64,000 bases of DNA from Promethearchaeota archaeon (GCA_016839705.1 JAEOTR010000044.1:1-64000); one strand, 5' to 3'. Numbered from the stretch's first letter, positions 55,396 to 64,000 are shown. A program made the numbers and translations. The notes: a model not told the origin generated them from the sequence alone.

Positions 55396-56922
55396 ATGAA
55401 GTTAAAGAAGATAGAAATTCTCTCGACTGACGAAATACAATCTATTCATTCTGCATCAATGGAGCTTCTCTCCACTGTAGGAATTAATATTGATTCTCCC
55501 TCTGCTAGACAATTGTTTAAAGAGAATGGAGCGGAAATAAGTGATAAAAACTTATTTATTAAAATTCCAGAAACACTTATCAAGGAAAAATTAAGAGGGG
55601 TTCCAAATTCTTTTAAATTATATGGAGCTGATGGAAAATTCAATTTTGAAGTGAACACTTCAACTACTCAGTTTGCGACTATTGGAACCCCTGTGAAAAT
55701 TCATGATCCATCAAAAAAGAGTGGAGTTAGAAAGACTGTCCTCGCAGATACAATTCAGCAGATTAGGATTGTTGATTCCTTGAAAAACATAAACTGTTCT
55801 CATATAGATGTTTGGCCTAATGATGTTAATTATCTTTCTCTTCATGCTCACTGTATCTATCAATGGGTGCATAATACTCGAAAACCTTATGGACTTGGAT
55901 GCTTAGGAAGATTAGCAAGCCAAGATATGATGAATATGGCCTCTTTTATAGTAGGAAGTGAGGAGGAACTTATTAATAATGCAAGATTTGTAGGTTTCAT
56001 GAATCCCACCAGCCCGTTGCATCTACCTCAATTAATGACAAATGGGCTTGAAATTTTCGCAAAATATAAACAGCCCACAATAATTGCCCCAGAAGCTCTT
56101 GCTGGAGCAACTGCACCTGTGACCCTAGCTGGTCTCTTGACGCAAACCAATGCCGAAATCATAGGAGGAATCATACTGGCCCAGCTTTATAATTCTGGAG
56201 CACCTGTATTTTTTGGTACAGTTTCTACTGTTACGGATATGAAATCTGGAAATGCAGCATTGGGATCAATTGAGACAGGGCTAATAACTACTGCAGTTGC
56301 TCAATTAGCTCGATTTTATGACATCCCATCCAGAGGGCCTGGTGGTATAACTGATTCAAAAGTACTTGACATTCAATGTGGTTTTGAACGATTACAAACG
56401 TTATTGATTGCCGTTCAAGCCGGAATAAATTACATAACTTGTGCTGGTACTTATGAAGAAACTTTAGTTGAAGCATTAGAACTCCTTGTAATCGATGATG
56501 AGTTGGTAGATATAGCTAAACGTTTGCTTGAAGGGATTAATGTAAGTGAAGAGACAATTGCATTAGATGTTATAAAAAAAGTTGTTACCAATCCCAAAAA
56601 AGGCGTGAATTACTTAGGTGAAGCCCATACTCGTAAGTTTATGCGAGAAGAATTGTATTTTCCTGTCTTGATTGATAGAAATAGAAGATCAACATGGCGA
56701 AAAAAGGGATCTAAAGACATTATTACTCGAGCACATGATAAAGTAGAGAAAATTCTTCAATCATTTACTGCTCCTGAAGTGGATAAAGAAATTGAGAAAC
56801 AGCTTTTAAATTATATTAAAGATGTTGAGAAAAGAACATTAGATCATTATAAAAATGCTGAGGGGATATCCTCTGGAAGTGTATCTCTTCCCGGGGTAGA
56901 TGTTTCAATTGAAGATAAATAA
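55396..56922 (+). CDS. MttB-family methyltransferase, non-pyrrolysine type
   Basis: A 508-residue TIM-barrel methyltransferase of the trimethylamine:corrinoid superfamily. Recognisable features are LSTVGINIDSPSARQLFKENG at the N-terminus, the barrel strands FGTVSTVTDMKSGNAALGSIE and GGITDSKVLDIQCGFER, and the C-terminal LPGVDVSIE. The gene reads through its whole length with no in-frame TAG, so it lacks the pyrrolysine of true MttB. Non-pyrrolysine relatives demethylate quaternary amines such as glycine betaine, carnitine or proline betaine. With its corrinoid partner it would feed methyl groups into C1 metabolism. Substrate unknown. Confidence 0.92.
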   Translation: MKLKKIEILSTDEIQSIHSASMELLSTVGINIDSPSARQLFKENGAEISDKNLFIKIPETLIKEKLRGVPNSFKLYGADGKFNFEVNTSTTQFATIGTPVKIHDPSKKSGVRKTVLADTIQQIRIVDSLKNINCSHIDVWPNDVNYLSLHAHCIYQWVHNTRKPYGLGCLGRLASQDMMNMASFIVGSEEELINNARFVGFMNPTSPLHLPQLMTNGLEIFAKYKQPTIIAPEALAGATAPVTLAGLLTQTNAEIIGGIILAQLYNSGAPVFFGTVSTVTDMKSGNAALGSIETGLITTAVAQLARFYDIPSRGPGGITDSKVLDIQCGFERLQTLLIAVQAGINYITCAGTYEETLVEALELLVIDDELVDIAKRLLEGINVSEETIALDVIKKVVTNPKKGVNYLGEAHTRKFMREELYFPVLIDRNRRSTWRKKGSKDIITRAHDKVEKILQSFTAPEVDKEIEKQLLNYIKDVEKRTLDHYKNAEGISSGSVSLPGVDVSIEDK

Positions 56923-56925
56923 TAT

Positions 56926-57633
56926 TTATCTCAATTCAATAGTTTTTTTTTTGAATAACCTTGTAAAGTCTACTTTTAACATAAGATAAACCATTATTAT
57001 AACTAAATATATAGTGATAATGCTAAATATCCAATTTTCCCCCCCGATAAATTGACAGACATTAAATAGGTTATAAGCAAAGATAAGCATTAAACCTAAT
57101 TTTCCCAACCAAACAAAGAGAATGGTTTTTTTTGCATCATACTTAATTATCCCTAAAGGAACCGTTATCATATCATCGTTTAGGGGAGTAAATCCGAAAA
57201 GAAAGATAAGAAAGGGTGCTAGCCTTGGATGGTTGACTAAATACTGTTGATAATCCTTTAATTTTTGCATTCTATCATCTGAAATGATTTCAGCAGCACC
57301 TCTACCAATTAAGTAGCCTCCCATTTCACCAACTAAACACCCCAACGATGCAACTATACCTACTAAAAGTGGAATAATAAAGTTTATTTGAAGAAATGGT
57401 AAAGAAGAAAAACAAACCACAAAAGTATAAGGAGTAGGAACTGGAAGCAGATTACCTATAAAACAAACCCAAAAAGTAATAAGAAGTCCTGCTCCCAAGT
57501 TTTGGAAAGGTGTATACTTAGATATATTTTCAATAGCTTCCCGGTGAGATACATTGATGGCTAAATCAACAGAGAGGATGGTGACAATAATTATTAAAAT
57601 TAGGAAAATATAGTCGACTTTCTTTAACTTCAA
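56926..57633 (-). CDS. VTT/DedA-like (SNARE-associated) membrane protein
   Basis: 235 residues with five or six hydrophobic stretches. The VTT core is visible as VGEMGGYLIGRGAAEI (near 120, the Gly-rich re-entrant loop with conserved Arg) and FLFGFTPLNDDMITVPLGIIKY (near 170). NLLPVPTPYTFVV is the paired first re-entrant segment. Homologues (DedA, VMP1, TMEM41) are implicated in lipid scrambling and membrane homeostasis. ATG 57633 is the start. It converges with the MttB gene with almost no gap. Confidence 0.8.
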   Translation of the reverse strand: MKLKKVDYIFLILIIIVTILSVDLAINVSHREAIENISKYTPFQNLGAGLLITFWVCFIGNLLPVPTPYTFVVCFSSLPFLQINFIIPLLVGIVASLGCLVGEMGGYLIGRGAAEIISDDRMQKLKDYQQYLVNHPRLAPFLIFLFGFTPLNDDMITVPLGIIKYDAKKTILFVWLGKLGLMLIFAYNLFNVCQFIGGENWIFSIITIYLVIIMVYLMLKVDFTRLFKKKTIELR

Positions 57634-57708
57634 TTTTATAGCTAATTTTCAATTTAATTAAGTTAGATAAAAGATTGCAAATTTTATACTTATTTATTTG
57701 AATCTGTA

Positions 57709-57864
57709 CTAAACAGGAAAAGAGATTACGACAATAATTACACTTATAATGATACTAAGAAAAAATAGCAATATTATAAGGAGTGAAAGACCTGTTTTTC
57801 TTCTACTTCTTTTGCTAATTTTAGCTCGTGATTTTTGACGGATTCTATATTTTACTCGACTCAT
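57709..57864 (-). CDS. Small basic membrane peptide (51 residues)
   Basis: ATG at 57864 to TAG at 57709 encodes 51 residues. The first ~25 are strongly basic (MSRVKYRIRQKSRAKISKRS), followed by a hydrophobic helix (GLSLLIILLFFLSIIIS and VIIVVISF) to the end. This is a convincing single-pass, positive-inside topology with a cytoplasmic N-terminus. I do not know a family. It occupies most of the 57634-57899 gap and lies just downstream of the gelsolin-like gene on the same strand (35 bases), perhaps co-transcribed. Confidence 0.6.
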   Translation of the reverse strand: MSRVKYRIRQKSRAKISKRSRRKTGLSLLIILLFFLSIIISVIIVVISFPV

Positions 57865-57899
57865 TATTCTCTATATCTAATAAATGTTAATAATAAATT

Positions 57900-58583
57900 C
57901 TAATTGTTTTGATCATCACGCTTTTTTAACAATTCGGTTAAAACAACATTACTGTATGAGAATAGCATTCTTGGGATATAATTTTCAGCTAAATAAGGTC
58001 CATCTTCGACATCTTCCTTTAACGGGAAGAGTTGCTTTTCTTTAATAACAGAATCTAAGTAAATTCTATCATATTCTTTATAACCATATATTTTATTCTT
58101 CACAATCACCATTTTTCTCTCATAACCTTCGGGTACCCCTGCCTTTTCTAAAAGTAATAGGATTTTTTCTCTCGATAAAGATTCAAATAATTCCAGATCT
58201 TCATCCGTACCCTCGTAAGTAGGACCTGTTTGTGCTTCGGAATAGTCTACCTCTTCCTCTAATCCAATCATTGTTTTAAATCCTTTGGTTTCATTTCCTT
58301 CATCTACAGATGATATTTTAAATGCAATACCATATCGATCTCTTATACTGGGTGCTATTTTTGCAGAAATAAATTTCATCCGTGTAGTCACATTATTACC
58401 CTGCCAAATCCATACTCTATATTGTTTTGGATCTACAAAAAGAAGGATAAATTCTGAATCCAATAATTCATATAAAGGGATATCTCCTTCTAATTCTAAT
58501 TCTTGGTATTCGCTTAATGCATCACTAAATTGAAACACTAGAATTTTTTCTTTTTCTTCCTGAGGTAAGGTTTCTTCTGACAT
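57900..58583 (-). CDS. Gelsolin-like domain protein
   Basis: 227 residues with one gelsolin-like repeat (~30-110). LYELLDSEFILLFVD precedes RVWIWQGNNVTT, the WxG strand-turn of gelsolin domains, then a helix (KFISAKIAPSIRDRYG) and KISSVDEGNETKGFKTMIG, echoing the vDEGxExxxF ending of the family. The acidic middle and the remaining C-terminal ~110 residues have no motif I know. Gelsolin-like proteins with actin-regulating activity are an Asgard hallmark, so a cytoskeletal role is a reasonable guess. The match is by eye and moderate. Confidence 0.6.
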   Translation of the reverse strand: MSEETLPQEEKEKILVFQFSDALSEYQELELEGDIPLYELLDSEFILLFVDPKQYRVWIWQGNNVTTRMKFISAKIAPSIRDRYGIAFKISSVDEGNETKGFKTMIGLEEEVDYSEAQTGPTYEGTDEDLELFESLSREKILLLLEKAGVPEGYERKMVIVKNKIYGYKEYDRIYLDSVIKEKQLFPLKEDVEDGPYLAENYIPRMLFSYSNVVLTELLKKRDDQNN

Positions 58584-58665
58584 AATGCTGTTTTTTAAGT
58601 ATTCTATTTATAATACTATATAATTTTTTTCTTATATTATTATCTTTACCTTATCAGTAAATAAA

Positions 58666-58750
58666 TGCGGGAAGGGAGATTTGAACTCCCGAACTCCTTT
58701 GAGAATGGATTCTGAGTCCACCGCCTTAGACCAGACTTGGCAATTCCCGC
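58666..58750 (-). tRNA. tRNA-Leu (anticodon CAG)
   Basis: An 85-nt cloverleaf on the complement: acceptor stem GCGGGAA/TTCCCGC with discriminator A, D arm including the A-box-like TTGCCAAGTCTGG, anticodon stem GTGGA/TCCAT around loop CTCAGAA (anticodon CAG), a long variable arm as in class II tRNAs, and T arm GGGAG-TTCAAAT-CTCCC. CCA is not encoded. No intron is present at 37/38. It starts 39 bases after the DUF169 stop codon on the same strand. Confidence 0.95.
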
Positions 58751-58789
58751 AATTTTTTAATAAATCTGTGTGACCCATATTCCTCTAAT

Positions 58790-59638
58790 TTATTCGTCTT
58801 TCATTTCATTTAGTTTTTTATCTATTACTTCTCGCATATATTTGAATCCTGGAGTTAACTTTTCATCTAATTGTGGAATTAATTGTCTTAAAGGAAACTT
58901 TAAACCCTGACCCGCTCCCGTTTGGAATAAATTTTCCAATACATAGAAAATGTAGCTTGCGGGCATTCCAATTCCTAGTTCATGATCTTGAATTCCAGCA
59001 AATGAGCGATCCCCCGTGCCAGGGATGACAATTTGGGCTTTTCGGGTAATAAACGGCATTAATCCTCCCTTAGCGCAACTTTCTCCGAAACCTTCAAAGG
59101 TTGATTGTATTCTATATTTACGTTTGTGTTCATAACTTAATGCGTTTATAATGTACGTGAGTTTTGGTCCATCACAATAGATTAATATGGAATCTGGAAT
59201 AACGGGAGTTTCTATCAGTGGAGCGACAATTACGCCACGATATGCTAATTCTATAATATTTTTAAAGTTATTTGCATATGTATGTTCGGCTCTCCTTTTT
59301 TCAGCTTGAACGTCTTTCGACCATTTTTGACGCACTTGAGATTCTGTAAATTCTTCCATCGTGAGAGGAACCCATCCATGCGCAACGGATGACGGAGTGC
59401 AAAAGTTGTCCGCTGCTGTGATGCATAATTTCTGGCGAAATCTACGAGCATAAGTAAAAGCTTGGCAAATTGACATCTTTTCTCCATTATCTATAGGTCT
59501 TCTTACTCCTGGAGGGATATCGTTCTCAAGATCTTTTATATACTTTATCGACACTGGAAAAGAATTAAGATGTAGTTTCTGGAATATTTCTTCTCCTGCA
59601 TTTTGATAATCCTCCAAAGTCTTATTTTTACTACTCAT
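58790..59638 (-). CDS. DUF169 family protein
   Basis: 282 residues. The features match the DUF169 family of archaea and anaerobic bacteria: FPVSIKYI, then MSICQAFTYARRFRQKL, ITAADNFCTPSSVAHGW, RGVIVAPLIETPVIPDSILIY, ESCAKGGLMPFI and a C-terminal GTGDRSFAGIQDHELGIGMP. Several conserved Cys residues (in SICQAF, NFCTPS and ESCAKG) suggest metal or cluster binding, but no activity is established for the family. ATG 59638 is the start. It lies directly upstream of the tRNA-Leu gene. Confidence 0.85.
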   Translation of the reverse strand: MSSKNKTLEDYQNAGEEIFQKLHLNSFPVSIKYIKDLENDIPPGVRRPIDNGEKMSICQAFTYARRFRQKLCITAADNFCTPSSVAHGWVPLTMEEFTESQVRQKWSKDVQAEKRRAEHTYANNFKNIIELAYRGVIVAPLIETPVIPDSILIYCDGPKLTYIINALSYEHKRKYRIQSTFEGFGESCAKGGLMPFITRKAQIVIPGTGDRSFAGIQDHELGIGMPASYIFYVLENLFQTGAGQGLKFPLRQLIPQLDEKLTPGFKYMREVIDKKLNEMKDE

Positions 59639-59777
59639 AATATATTTATCCTCTATTTTTTATTTTATTAATGTATTTTCTATTTGTTTCTGACAATATG
59701 GATATTGTCATTCTCTGGTGAACAAATTAAAATTCCAAGAAATAAGATTAAGTGATTAAGAAAAAATAGTAAAAAAT

Positions 59778-61931
59778 TTATCTTAACTCTAATTTTTCCT
59801 CACAATACGGACAATGCAGGGGTAATTCCTCATCGCAAGTTTCCAGTTCTTCGCTGCTTAGAATATTCTTCCAACAAACTAATTTCTCTCCTTTTTTAAC
59901 CATATCTCTGCCATGATGTTGAGGTATTATATCCTTAGTCTCACAATTACTGCATACTATTAATTTAGATTCACTTTCTAGCTGCTCTGTGGTAATCTCC
60001 TTATATAAAAATTTATATCTGAAGATTGTCATACTATTCAGCATGATAGCAAGACTTAATCCCATATCCCCCAAGCCGACCGCAACCCATAAGCTCATAA
60101 AACCGATTACTGTCAGAATTGCAAAAGCAACTTTAATGATTATAGAAGACCATATATTTTCTTTGACCTTCTTGTTTGTTTTCTTAGCAATATCAATGTA
60201 AGTAAGAATTTTCTTTAGATCATCATTAATTATAATAATATCAGCAGTTTCGAGTGTGATGTCCGTAGCAGAAGCACCTATCGCAATTCCCAAATCTGAA
60301 AGGGCTAAAGCAGGAGCATCATTTATCCCATCCCCAACCATCGCTACACCTTTATATTGTTCTTTAAGGTTTTGGATCTCTTGGAGCTTTTGGTCGGGTA
60401 AATGTTCTCCATATGCACGATCTATATCCAAGCAAGCCCCAATTGAATTACAAACTCTCTGATTATCGCCAGATATCAAAATTGTTTCAAATCCTCTTTT
60501 TTTTAATCCTTTTACTAGAATCGGAGCTGAAACTCTCAGTACATCTCTTATTGTAAGTATTCCTAATAAATGCTGTTCATTTCCCAATAGTACAGGGATT
60601 GTCCCTGAATTTTCAATTTCTATAATATCATCAATTGGAAGTTCATAGCTCAAATCCTCGAAGAATTTCTGACTTCCAATATAGAAAAACTCACCGTTAA
60701 TTTTTCCTTTAATACCTCTTCCTTTGATAACTTCAAATTCATCAACATTTTGAAAAGGAAGTCCCATTTTTTTAGCTTGATTAACAATAGTTTTACCAAT
60801 CGGATGCTCTGAAAGCGATTCTAAGCTAGCTGCAACACTAACTACATCTGATTTAGAAATCCCATTATAATGAAAAATGTCGAATATTTTGAGCTTTCCT
60901 TCGGTGAGTGTACCCGTCTTATCAAATGCAAACACTTCAATGTCTTGAATTTTTTCAATAAATTTATTTCCCTTAACCAAAATACCCTCCCTTGCTAATT
61001 TTGTTAAAGATGCAATGTTTGCTAAGGGGGTAGATAAGGTTAAAGCACAAGGGCAAGATACAACTAATAAAACCAAACCACGATAAAACCAATCATAGAA
61101 ATTTAAATTGAATAATACCGGTATGATCATTACAAAGATAGAGGATAAAAGGATGATTGGTGTGTAATATTTCGCAAATTTCTCAATGAACCTCTCATGC
61201 ACACTCTTATTTTGCAGGGCAATTTTAACACTTTCAGCGATCTGAGCTACTATTGTATTTTTACTTTCACGAATTACTTCAATATCTACAAAACTATCAG
61301 AATTTATGCTTGCAGCGAAAACTTCTTTACCTTCCTTTTTAAAAATAGGGATTGATTCCCCAGTAATTGCACTTTCATCAAAGTAAGAGCCTCCCTTAAC
61401 AATTATACCATCCAACGGGACTTTCATTCCTGGTTTTATCCCTATTATATTCCCTATTCTAATTTCTTTAGAGGGGACATTCTCATAACCTTTGTCAGTT
61501 TTCAGCAAAGCATCATCTGGTGCCAACTCGAGTAATTCTTTTATTGCATTCCTTGATTTATCTGCCGTTAGTTCTTCTAATCTTTCTGCTATTGCATATA
61601 GGAGTATGGCAGTTGCCCCTTCCTGCCCATGAAGGATAAAAAAGGATGCGACACCAGCGATTAACATTAATATATTTGCAGTGATTCTCTTATTCTTAAT
61701 ATCCTCAATAGCTTCTTTTACCACTCCTGAACTAGATAGAAAAATTGAAACAATCGCTAAGCTCTGATCTATTATTTTCAATTCAAAAAATACTTCAATC
61801 AAAATTGAAAATGCAAGTACTATTCCCGCAGGAATTAGGAACTGCCAGAAATGTTCTTCAAAAAAAGACTCTTCCTCAAACTCGTCATCTAAATCTTCAC
61901 AGACCGCACTCGAACACTCTATCCTAGTAAT
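59778..61931 (-). CDS. P1B-type metal-transporting ATPase (Zn/Cd/Pb class), probable ATT start
   Basis: About 718 residues if begun at ATT 61931. The frame is open from a stop at 61938-61940, lacks any ATG, GTG or TTG until the TTG at 61802, and has AGGTGA seven bases before the ATT. Starting at 61802 would lose part of the first helix (FWQFLIPAGIVLAFSILI). Motifs: TGES, the CPC metal site in SCPCALTLSTP, DKTGTLTEG, SEHPIGK and GDGINDAPAL. LGDMGLSLAIMLN contains the Asp-X-Gly typical of Zn/Cd/Pb pumps rather than copper pumps. The N-terminus is short and acidic (DDEFEEESFFEEH) with two Cys instead of an HMA domain. The C-terminus bears a Cys/His-rich tail (CSNC, HHG, CPYC) that may bind metal. 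Confidence 0.9.
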   Translation of the reverse strand: MTRIECSSAVCEDLDDEFEEESFFEEHFWQFLIPAGIVLAFSILIEVFFELKIIDQSLAIVSIFLSSSGVVKEAIEDIKNKRITANILMLIAGVASFFILHGQEGATAILLYAIAERLEELTADKSRNAIKELLELAPDDALLKTDKGYENVPSKEIRIGNIIGIKPGMKVPLDGIIVKGGSYFDESAITGESIPIFKKEGKEVFAASINSDSFVDIEVIRESKNTIVAQIAESVKIALQNKSVHERFIEKFAKYYTPIILLSSIFVMIIPVLFNLNFYDWFYRGLVLLVVSCPCALTLSTPLANIASLTKLAREGILVKGNKFIEKIQDIEVFAFDKTGTLTEGKLKIFDIFHYNGISKSDVVSVAASLESLSEHPIGKTIVNQAKKMGLPFQNVDEFEVIKGRGIKGKINGEFFYIGSQKFFEDLSYELPIDDIIEIENSGTIPVLLGNEQHLLGILTIRDVLRVSAPILVKGLKKRGFETILISGDNQRVCNSIGACLDIDRAYGEHLPDQKLQEIQNLKEQYKGVAMVGDGINDAPALALSDLGIAIGASATDITLETADIIIINDDLKKILTYIDIAKKTNKKVKENIWSSIIIKVAFAILTVIGFMSLWVAVGLGDMGLSLAIMLNSMTIFRYKFLYKEITTEQLESESKLIVCSNCETKDIIPQHHGRDMVKKGEKLVCWKNILSSEELETCDEELPLHCPYCEEKLELR

Positions 61932-62107
61932 CGATTCTCACCTAATTATATGTTGTTTCTCCTTACATTAGAATTTAACATTTATACGCTATAAAAACAA
62001 AGATTTATGATTGATATCTATTAAGGAGATATCTAAAAATTTATTATTTTATATAGATTTTTTTAAAGATCTGCTAGGGAATGTCGAAGATTTAATTCTT
62101 CTTACTT

Positions 62108-63739
62108 TTATAATTCAACAATATTACCACAGTTTAAAATTAAGGATGGATCCAGGACTCTCTTAAGTAGACGCATTTCCTCGAGTTCTTTTTGATTATA
62201 CATTATTTTCAAGTATTCTCGTTTAATTTTACCAATTCCGTGTTCTCCAGAGATGCTCCCACCGTATTTTACTGCTTTTATTGCAAATTTTTCATAAATC
62301 TTTTCACCTAATCGTAATTCCTCCATATTTTGGGGGAGTATGTTTACATGTACATGATTATCTCCAATATGACCAAAAATAACATATTCTAAATTTGCAC
62401 TTTGTAAACCATTATGATAAAATTTCATCATTTTCCTGAAACTATTTTCAGGTACACTCATATCTGTTCCAAGCTTATGTAATTGTGGGAATTGCTGTTT
62501 ACGTTCAGCAATTATTGCATTGATTATTTCAGGTAAAATATGTCTAAAGTGTTTAAATCGAGTAAGATCTTGATTTTCATAACCTGACCAACCGTTTGAT
62601 AAATCAGAATTGCAATTTTCTGCAATACTTCTTAATTCATCAAAAATCTTATCCAGACTTTCTTCTGAGTAGGTGAAATCAAAAAATATAGCCGTTTTTG
62701 CTTCTATGGGGATTTTAGGTACTTTCATTGAGCTAGGATCTTTGCTTTGGACTTTTTTTAGAAGGTCTAATGCTTCCCCAGAAAAAAACTCTATGAATTC
62801 TGGAGATATAATCTCATTTTCTCTCAGTAGTTCAACAAAAGTAATTGAATCCTCTTCAGATTTAAAGAACAAAATATTTGAAACTAATGATCGCTTTTCA
62901 ATAATCCAAATGTCAATTTGTGTGATAATACCTAAAATTCCTTCACTACCAATGAACAGATCAATAAGATCCATATTTGGTTTAGAATAAATTCCTGCTG
63001 CATTTTTTACAGAGGTGTTGAATATATAATTGGGAATTTTAAATTGCAATTTTTGCCCATTCGATTTGTTTATAATAAATTTCCCTTCTTCTGAAGAAAA
63101 ACATTCTCCTCGTTGAATATCTAAAATTTCACCAGATGATAACATGACCCTTAATCCCTTAATCCATTCTCTAGTGGGACCATACTTTAGTGTATTGGCT
63201 CCTGAGGCATTTGTAGCTACGGTTCCACCTATTGTTGCAGACATTTCAGTTGGATCAACAGGATAAAAATAAGATTTTTTTGACGCCATGAATTTTTGTG
63301 TAGCATTTGAAGTAAGTTCAGGGATCTGGTCAAGTTCCTTCTTATTCAAAATATCATCTATTTCCTTTAAGGTGATTCCCGGTTCAGTCCGAATGAAATA
63401 CTTCCCCTTATCTTCATCAATGCCAAATCCGATAATATCCTTCATTTTCTCAGTTGATAAAACAGAATCCCCTGAAGGAACGCATGAACCAACAATCCCT
63501 GTTCGAGCGGCACTGATACATGTTCTAAGGTTATTCTTCCTCAAGAAACTCAGTATTGATGCAATTTCCGCCTCAGATCTAGGAAAAAATAACCAATCTG
63601 CCAGTCCATTTGATTTGCTCTCATCCATTAGATATATTGGAAAATCCGTTAAAATTCTTGATTTTCCGTGAACAGAGCGGATTTCATCAAAAGGAACCTC
63701 TTCCACTATTTTTTCTGAGTTAACAATATGACTGGGCAA
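62108..63739 (-). CDS. FAD-linked oxidase (glycolate/D-lactate dehydrogenase type, GlcD-like)
   Basis: 543 residues of the FAD-binding PCMH/oxidase family. The FAD-binding half has TCISAARTGIVGSCVPSG and SATIGGTVATNASGANTLKYG, LFIGSEGILGIITQ continues it, and the C-terminal half has FGHIGDNHVHVNIL and SGEHGIGKIKREYL, both with active-site His residues. Relatives oxidise D-2-hydroxy acids such as glycolate, D-lactate or 2-hydroxyglutarate. A C-terminal [4Fe-4S] domain, present in some relatives, is absent here. The start lies at 63739. It is on the same strand as the partial gene ending at 63858. Confidence 0.9.
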   Translation of the reverse strand: MPSHIVNSEKIVEEVPFDEIRSVHGKSRILTDFPIYLMDESKSNGLADWLFFPRSEAEIASILSFLRKNNLRTCISAARTGIVGSCVPSGDSVLSTEKMKDIIGFGIDEDKGKYFIRTEPGITLKEIDDILNKKELDQIPELTSNATQKFMASKKSYFYPVDPTEMSATIGGTVATNASGANTLKYGPTREWIKGLRVMLSSGEILDIQRGECFSSEEGKFIINKSNGQKLQFKIPNYIFNTSVKNAAGIYSKPNMDLIDLFIGSEGILGIITQIDIWIIEKRSLVSNILFFKSEEDSITFVELLRENEIISPEFIEFFSGEALDLLKKVQSKDPSSMKVPKIPIEAKTAIFFDFTYSEESLDKIFDELRSIAENCNSDLSNGWSGYENQDLTRFKHFRHILPEIINAIIAERKQQFPQLHKLGTDMSVPENSFRKMMKFYHNGLQSANLEYVIFGHIGDNHVHVNILPQNMEELRLGEKIYEKFAIKAVKYGGSISGEHGIGKIKREYLKIMYNQKELEEMRLLKRVLDPSLILNCGNIVEL

Positions 63740-63857
63740 GATTTTAATTCTCTTTAGCTCTATTAATATCTAAAGATGCTATAGTAAAATAAATATCTAT
63801 TGAGAAAAAAGGTTTAAGGTTTTAATTGCATTCAAAGTAAAAAATTGTTTCAATACA

Positions 63858-64000
63858 TCATTTAATAACGTATACCAATTTTTCTCCTTCTTGTTCTTCA
63901 AGATTCAACTCTCTTCTAATAGCATTTCTAATCAAATATCCCCCAACATGAAGTATAGAATCTTTTAGAATGGAATCTTGATCCATAGAAGCATTACAAG
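63858..64000 (-). CDS. C-terminal end of an unidentified gene (partial)
   Basis: An open complement frame enters from the right edge and ends at TGA 63858-63860. Its last ~46 residues include SILKDSILHVGGYLIRNAIR and LEEQEGEKLVYVIK. It looks coding, but the fragment is too short to name. The gap 63740-63857 between it and the FAD oxidase shows nothing else. Confidence 0.55.
   Translation of the reverse strand, partial: CNASMDQDSILKDSILHVGGYLIRNAIRRELNLEEQEGEKLVYVIK

Noticed and set aside
55396..56922. Pyrrolysine-containing trimethylamine methyltransferase
   Set aside because: There is no in-frame TAG in the gene and no pyl genes are visible; it belongs to the non-pyrrolysine branch.
58666..58750. 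A BHB intron in tRNA-Leu
   Set aside because: The anticodon loop is a normal seven-base CTCAGAA and the cloverleaf closes without extra sequence.

Overview
The window is AT-rich archaeal chromosome, most likely from an Asgard archaeon of the Lokiarchaeia/Promethearchaeia type. The evidence is the combination of Ras/Rab-like GTPases fused to roadblock domains, several longin-like domains, a gelsolin-like protein, the archaeal aconitase-X mevalonate route, GGTGA-type Shine-Dalgarno sites and frequent TTG starts. There are no phage genes, insertion sequences, CRISPR arrays or rRNA genes.

Layout. 1-1223: an ABC-2 exporter (permease with an in-frame stop, plus ATPase). 1507-14128: a nearly complete isoprenoid locus. 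It runs HMG-CoA synthase, class II HMG-CoA reductase, UbiD-like decarboxylase, both aconitase-X subunits, a diphosphomevalonate-decarboxylase homologue, mevalonate kinase, isopentenyl phosphate kinase and type 2 IPP isomerase, then on the other strand a small Cys-rich ORF, a longin-like protein, the UbiX flavin prenyltransferase and a polyprenyl diphosphate synthase. 14316-22957: membrane alpha/beta hydrolase, lone response regulator, GH38 mannosidase, phosphodiesterase/phosphatase, orphan DNA methyltransferase and a coiled-coil protein. 23112-43706: two giant tandem surface proteins (about 2,650 residues each) bracketed by two roadblock-Ras GTPase proteins. 44096-56922: HisB, GH4 glycosidase, N6 DNA methylase, two paralogous 7-TM/longin proteins, zinc-ribbon/RDD protein, sugar symporter, Cys/Met-type PLP enzyme and an MttB/MttC methyltransferase pair. 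56926-64000: VTT membrane protein, a 51-residue membrane peptide, gelsolin-like protein, tRNA-Leu(CAG), DUF169 protein, Zn/Cd-type P-ATPase, FAD-linked oxidase and the end of one more gene.

Main discovery. The mevalonate kinase gene is not open: its first 22 codons lie in another frame, separated from the rest by 31 nt (8703-8733) that contain a stop codon. Removing exactly these 31 nt restores the GHMP-kinase motif GKTILFGEHFVVYG. The RNA around the two junctions folds into a textbook bulge-helix-bulge (3-nt bulge, 4-bp helix, 3-nt bulge), the substrate of the archaeal tRNA-splicing endonuclease, and its predicted cut sites coincide with the boundaries inferred from the protein. I read this as a BHB intron in a metabolic mRNA, so kinase production would depend on splicing.

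Second system. The two giant proteins have extracellular DUF2341/LamG-type modules, one C-terminal membrane helix, and a cytoplasmic longin-like plus winged-helix tail. They sit between two roadblock-Ras fusion proteins, one of which carries an additional degenerate Arf-like GTPase domain. Together they look like a surface-sensing apparatus coupled to small-GTPase signalling. That functional link is inference from architecture and gene order.
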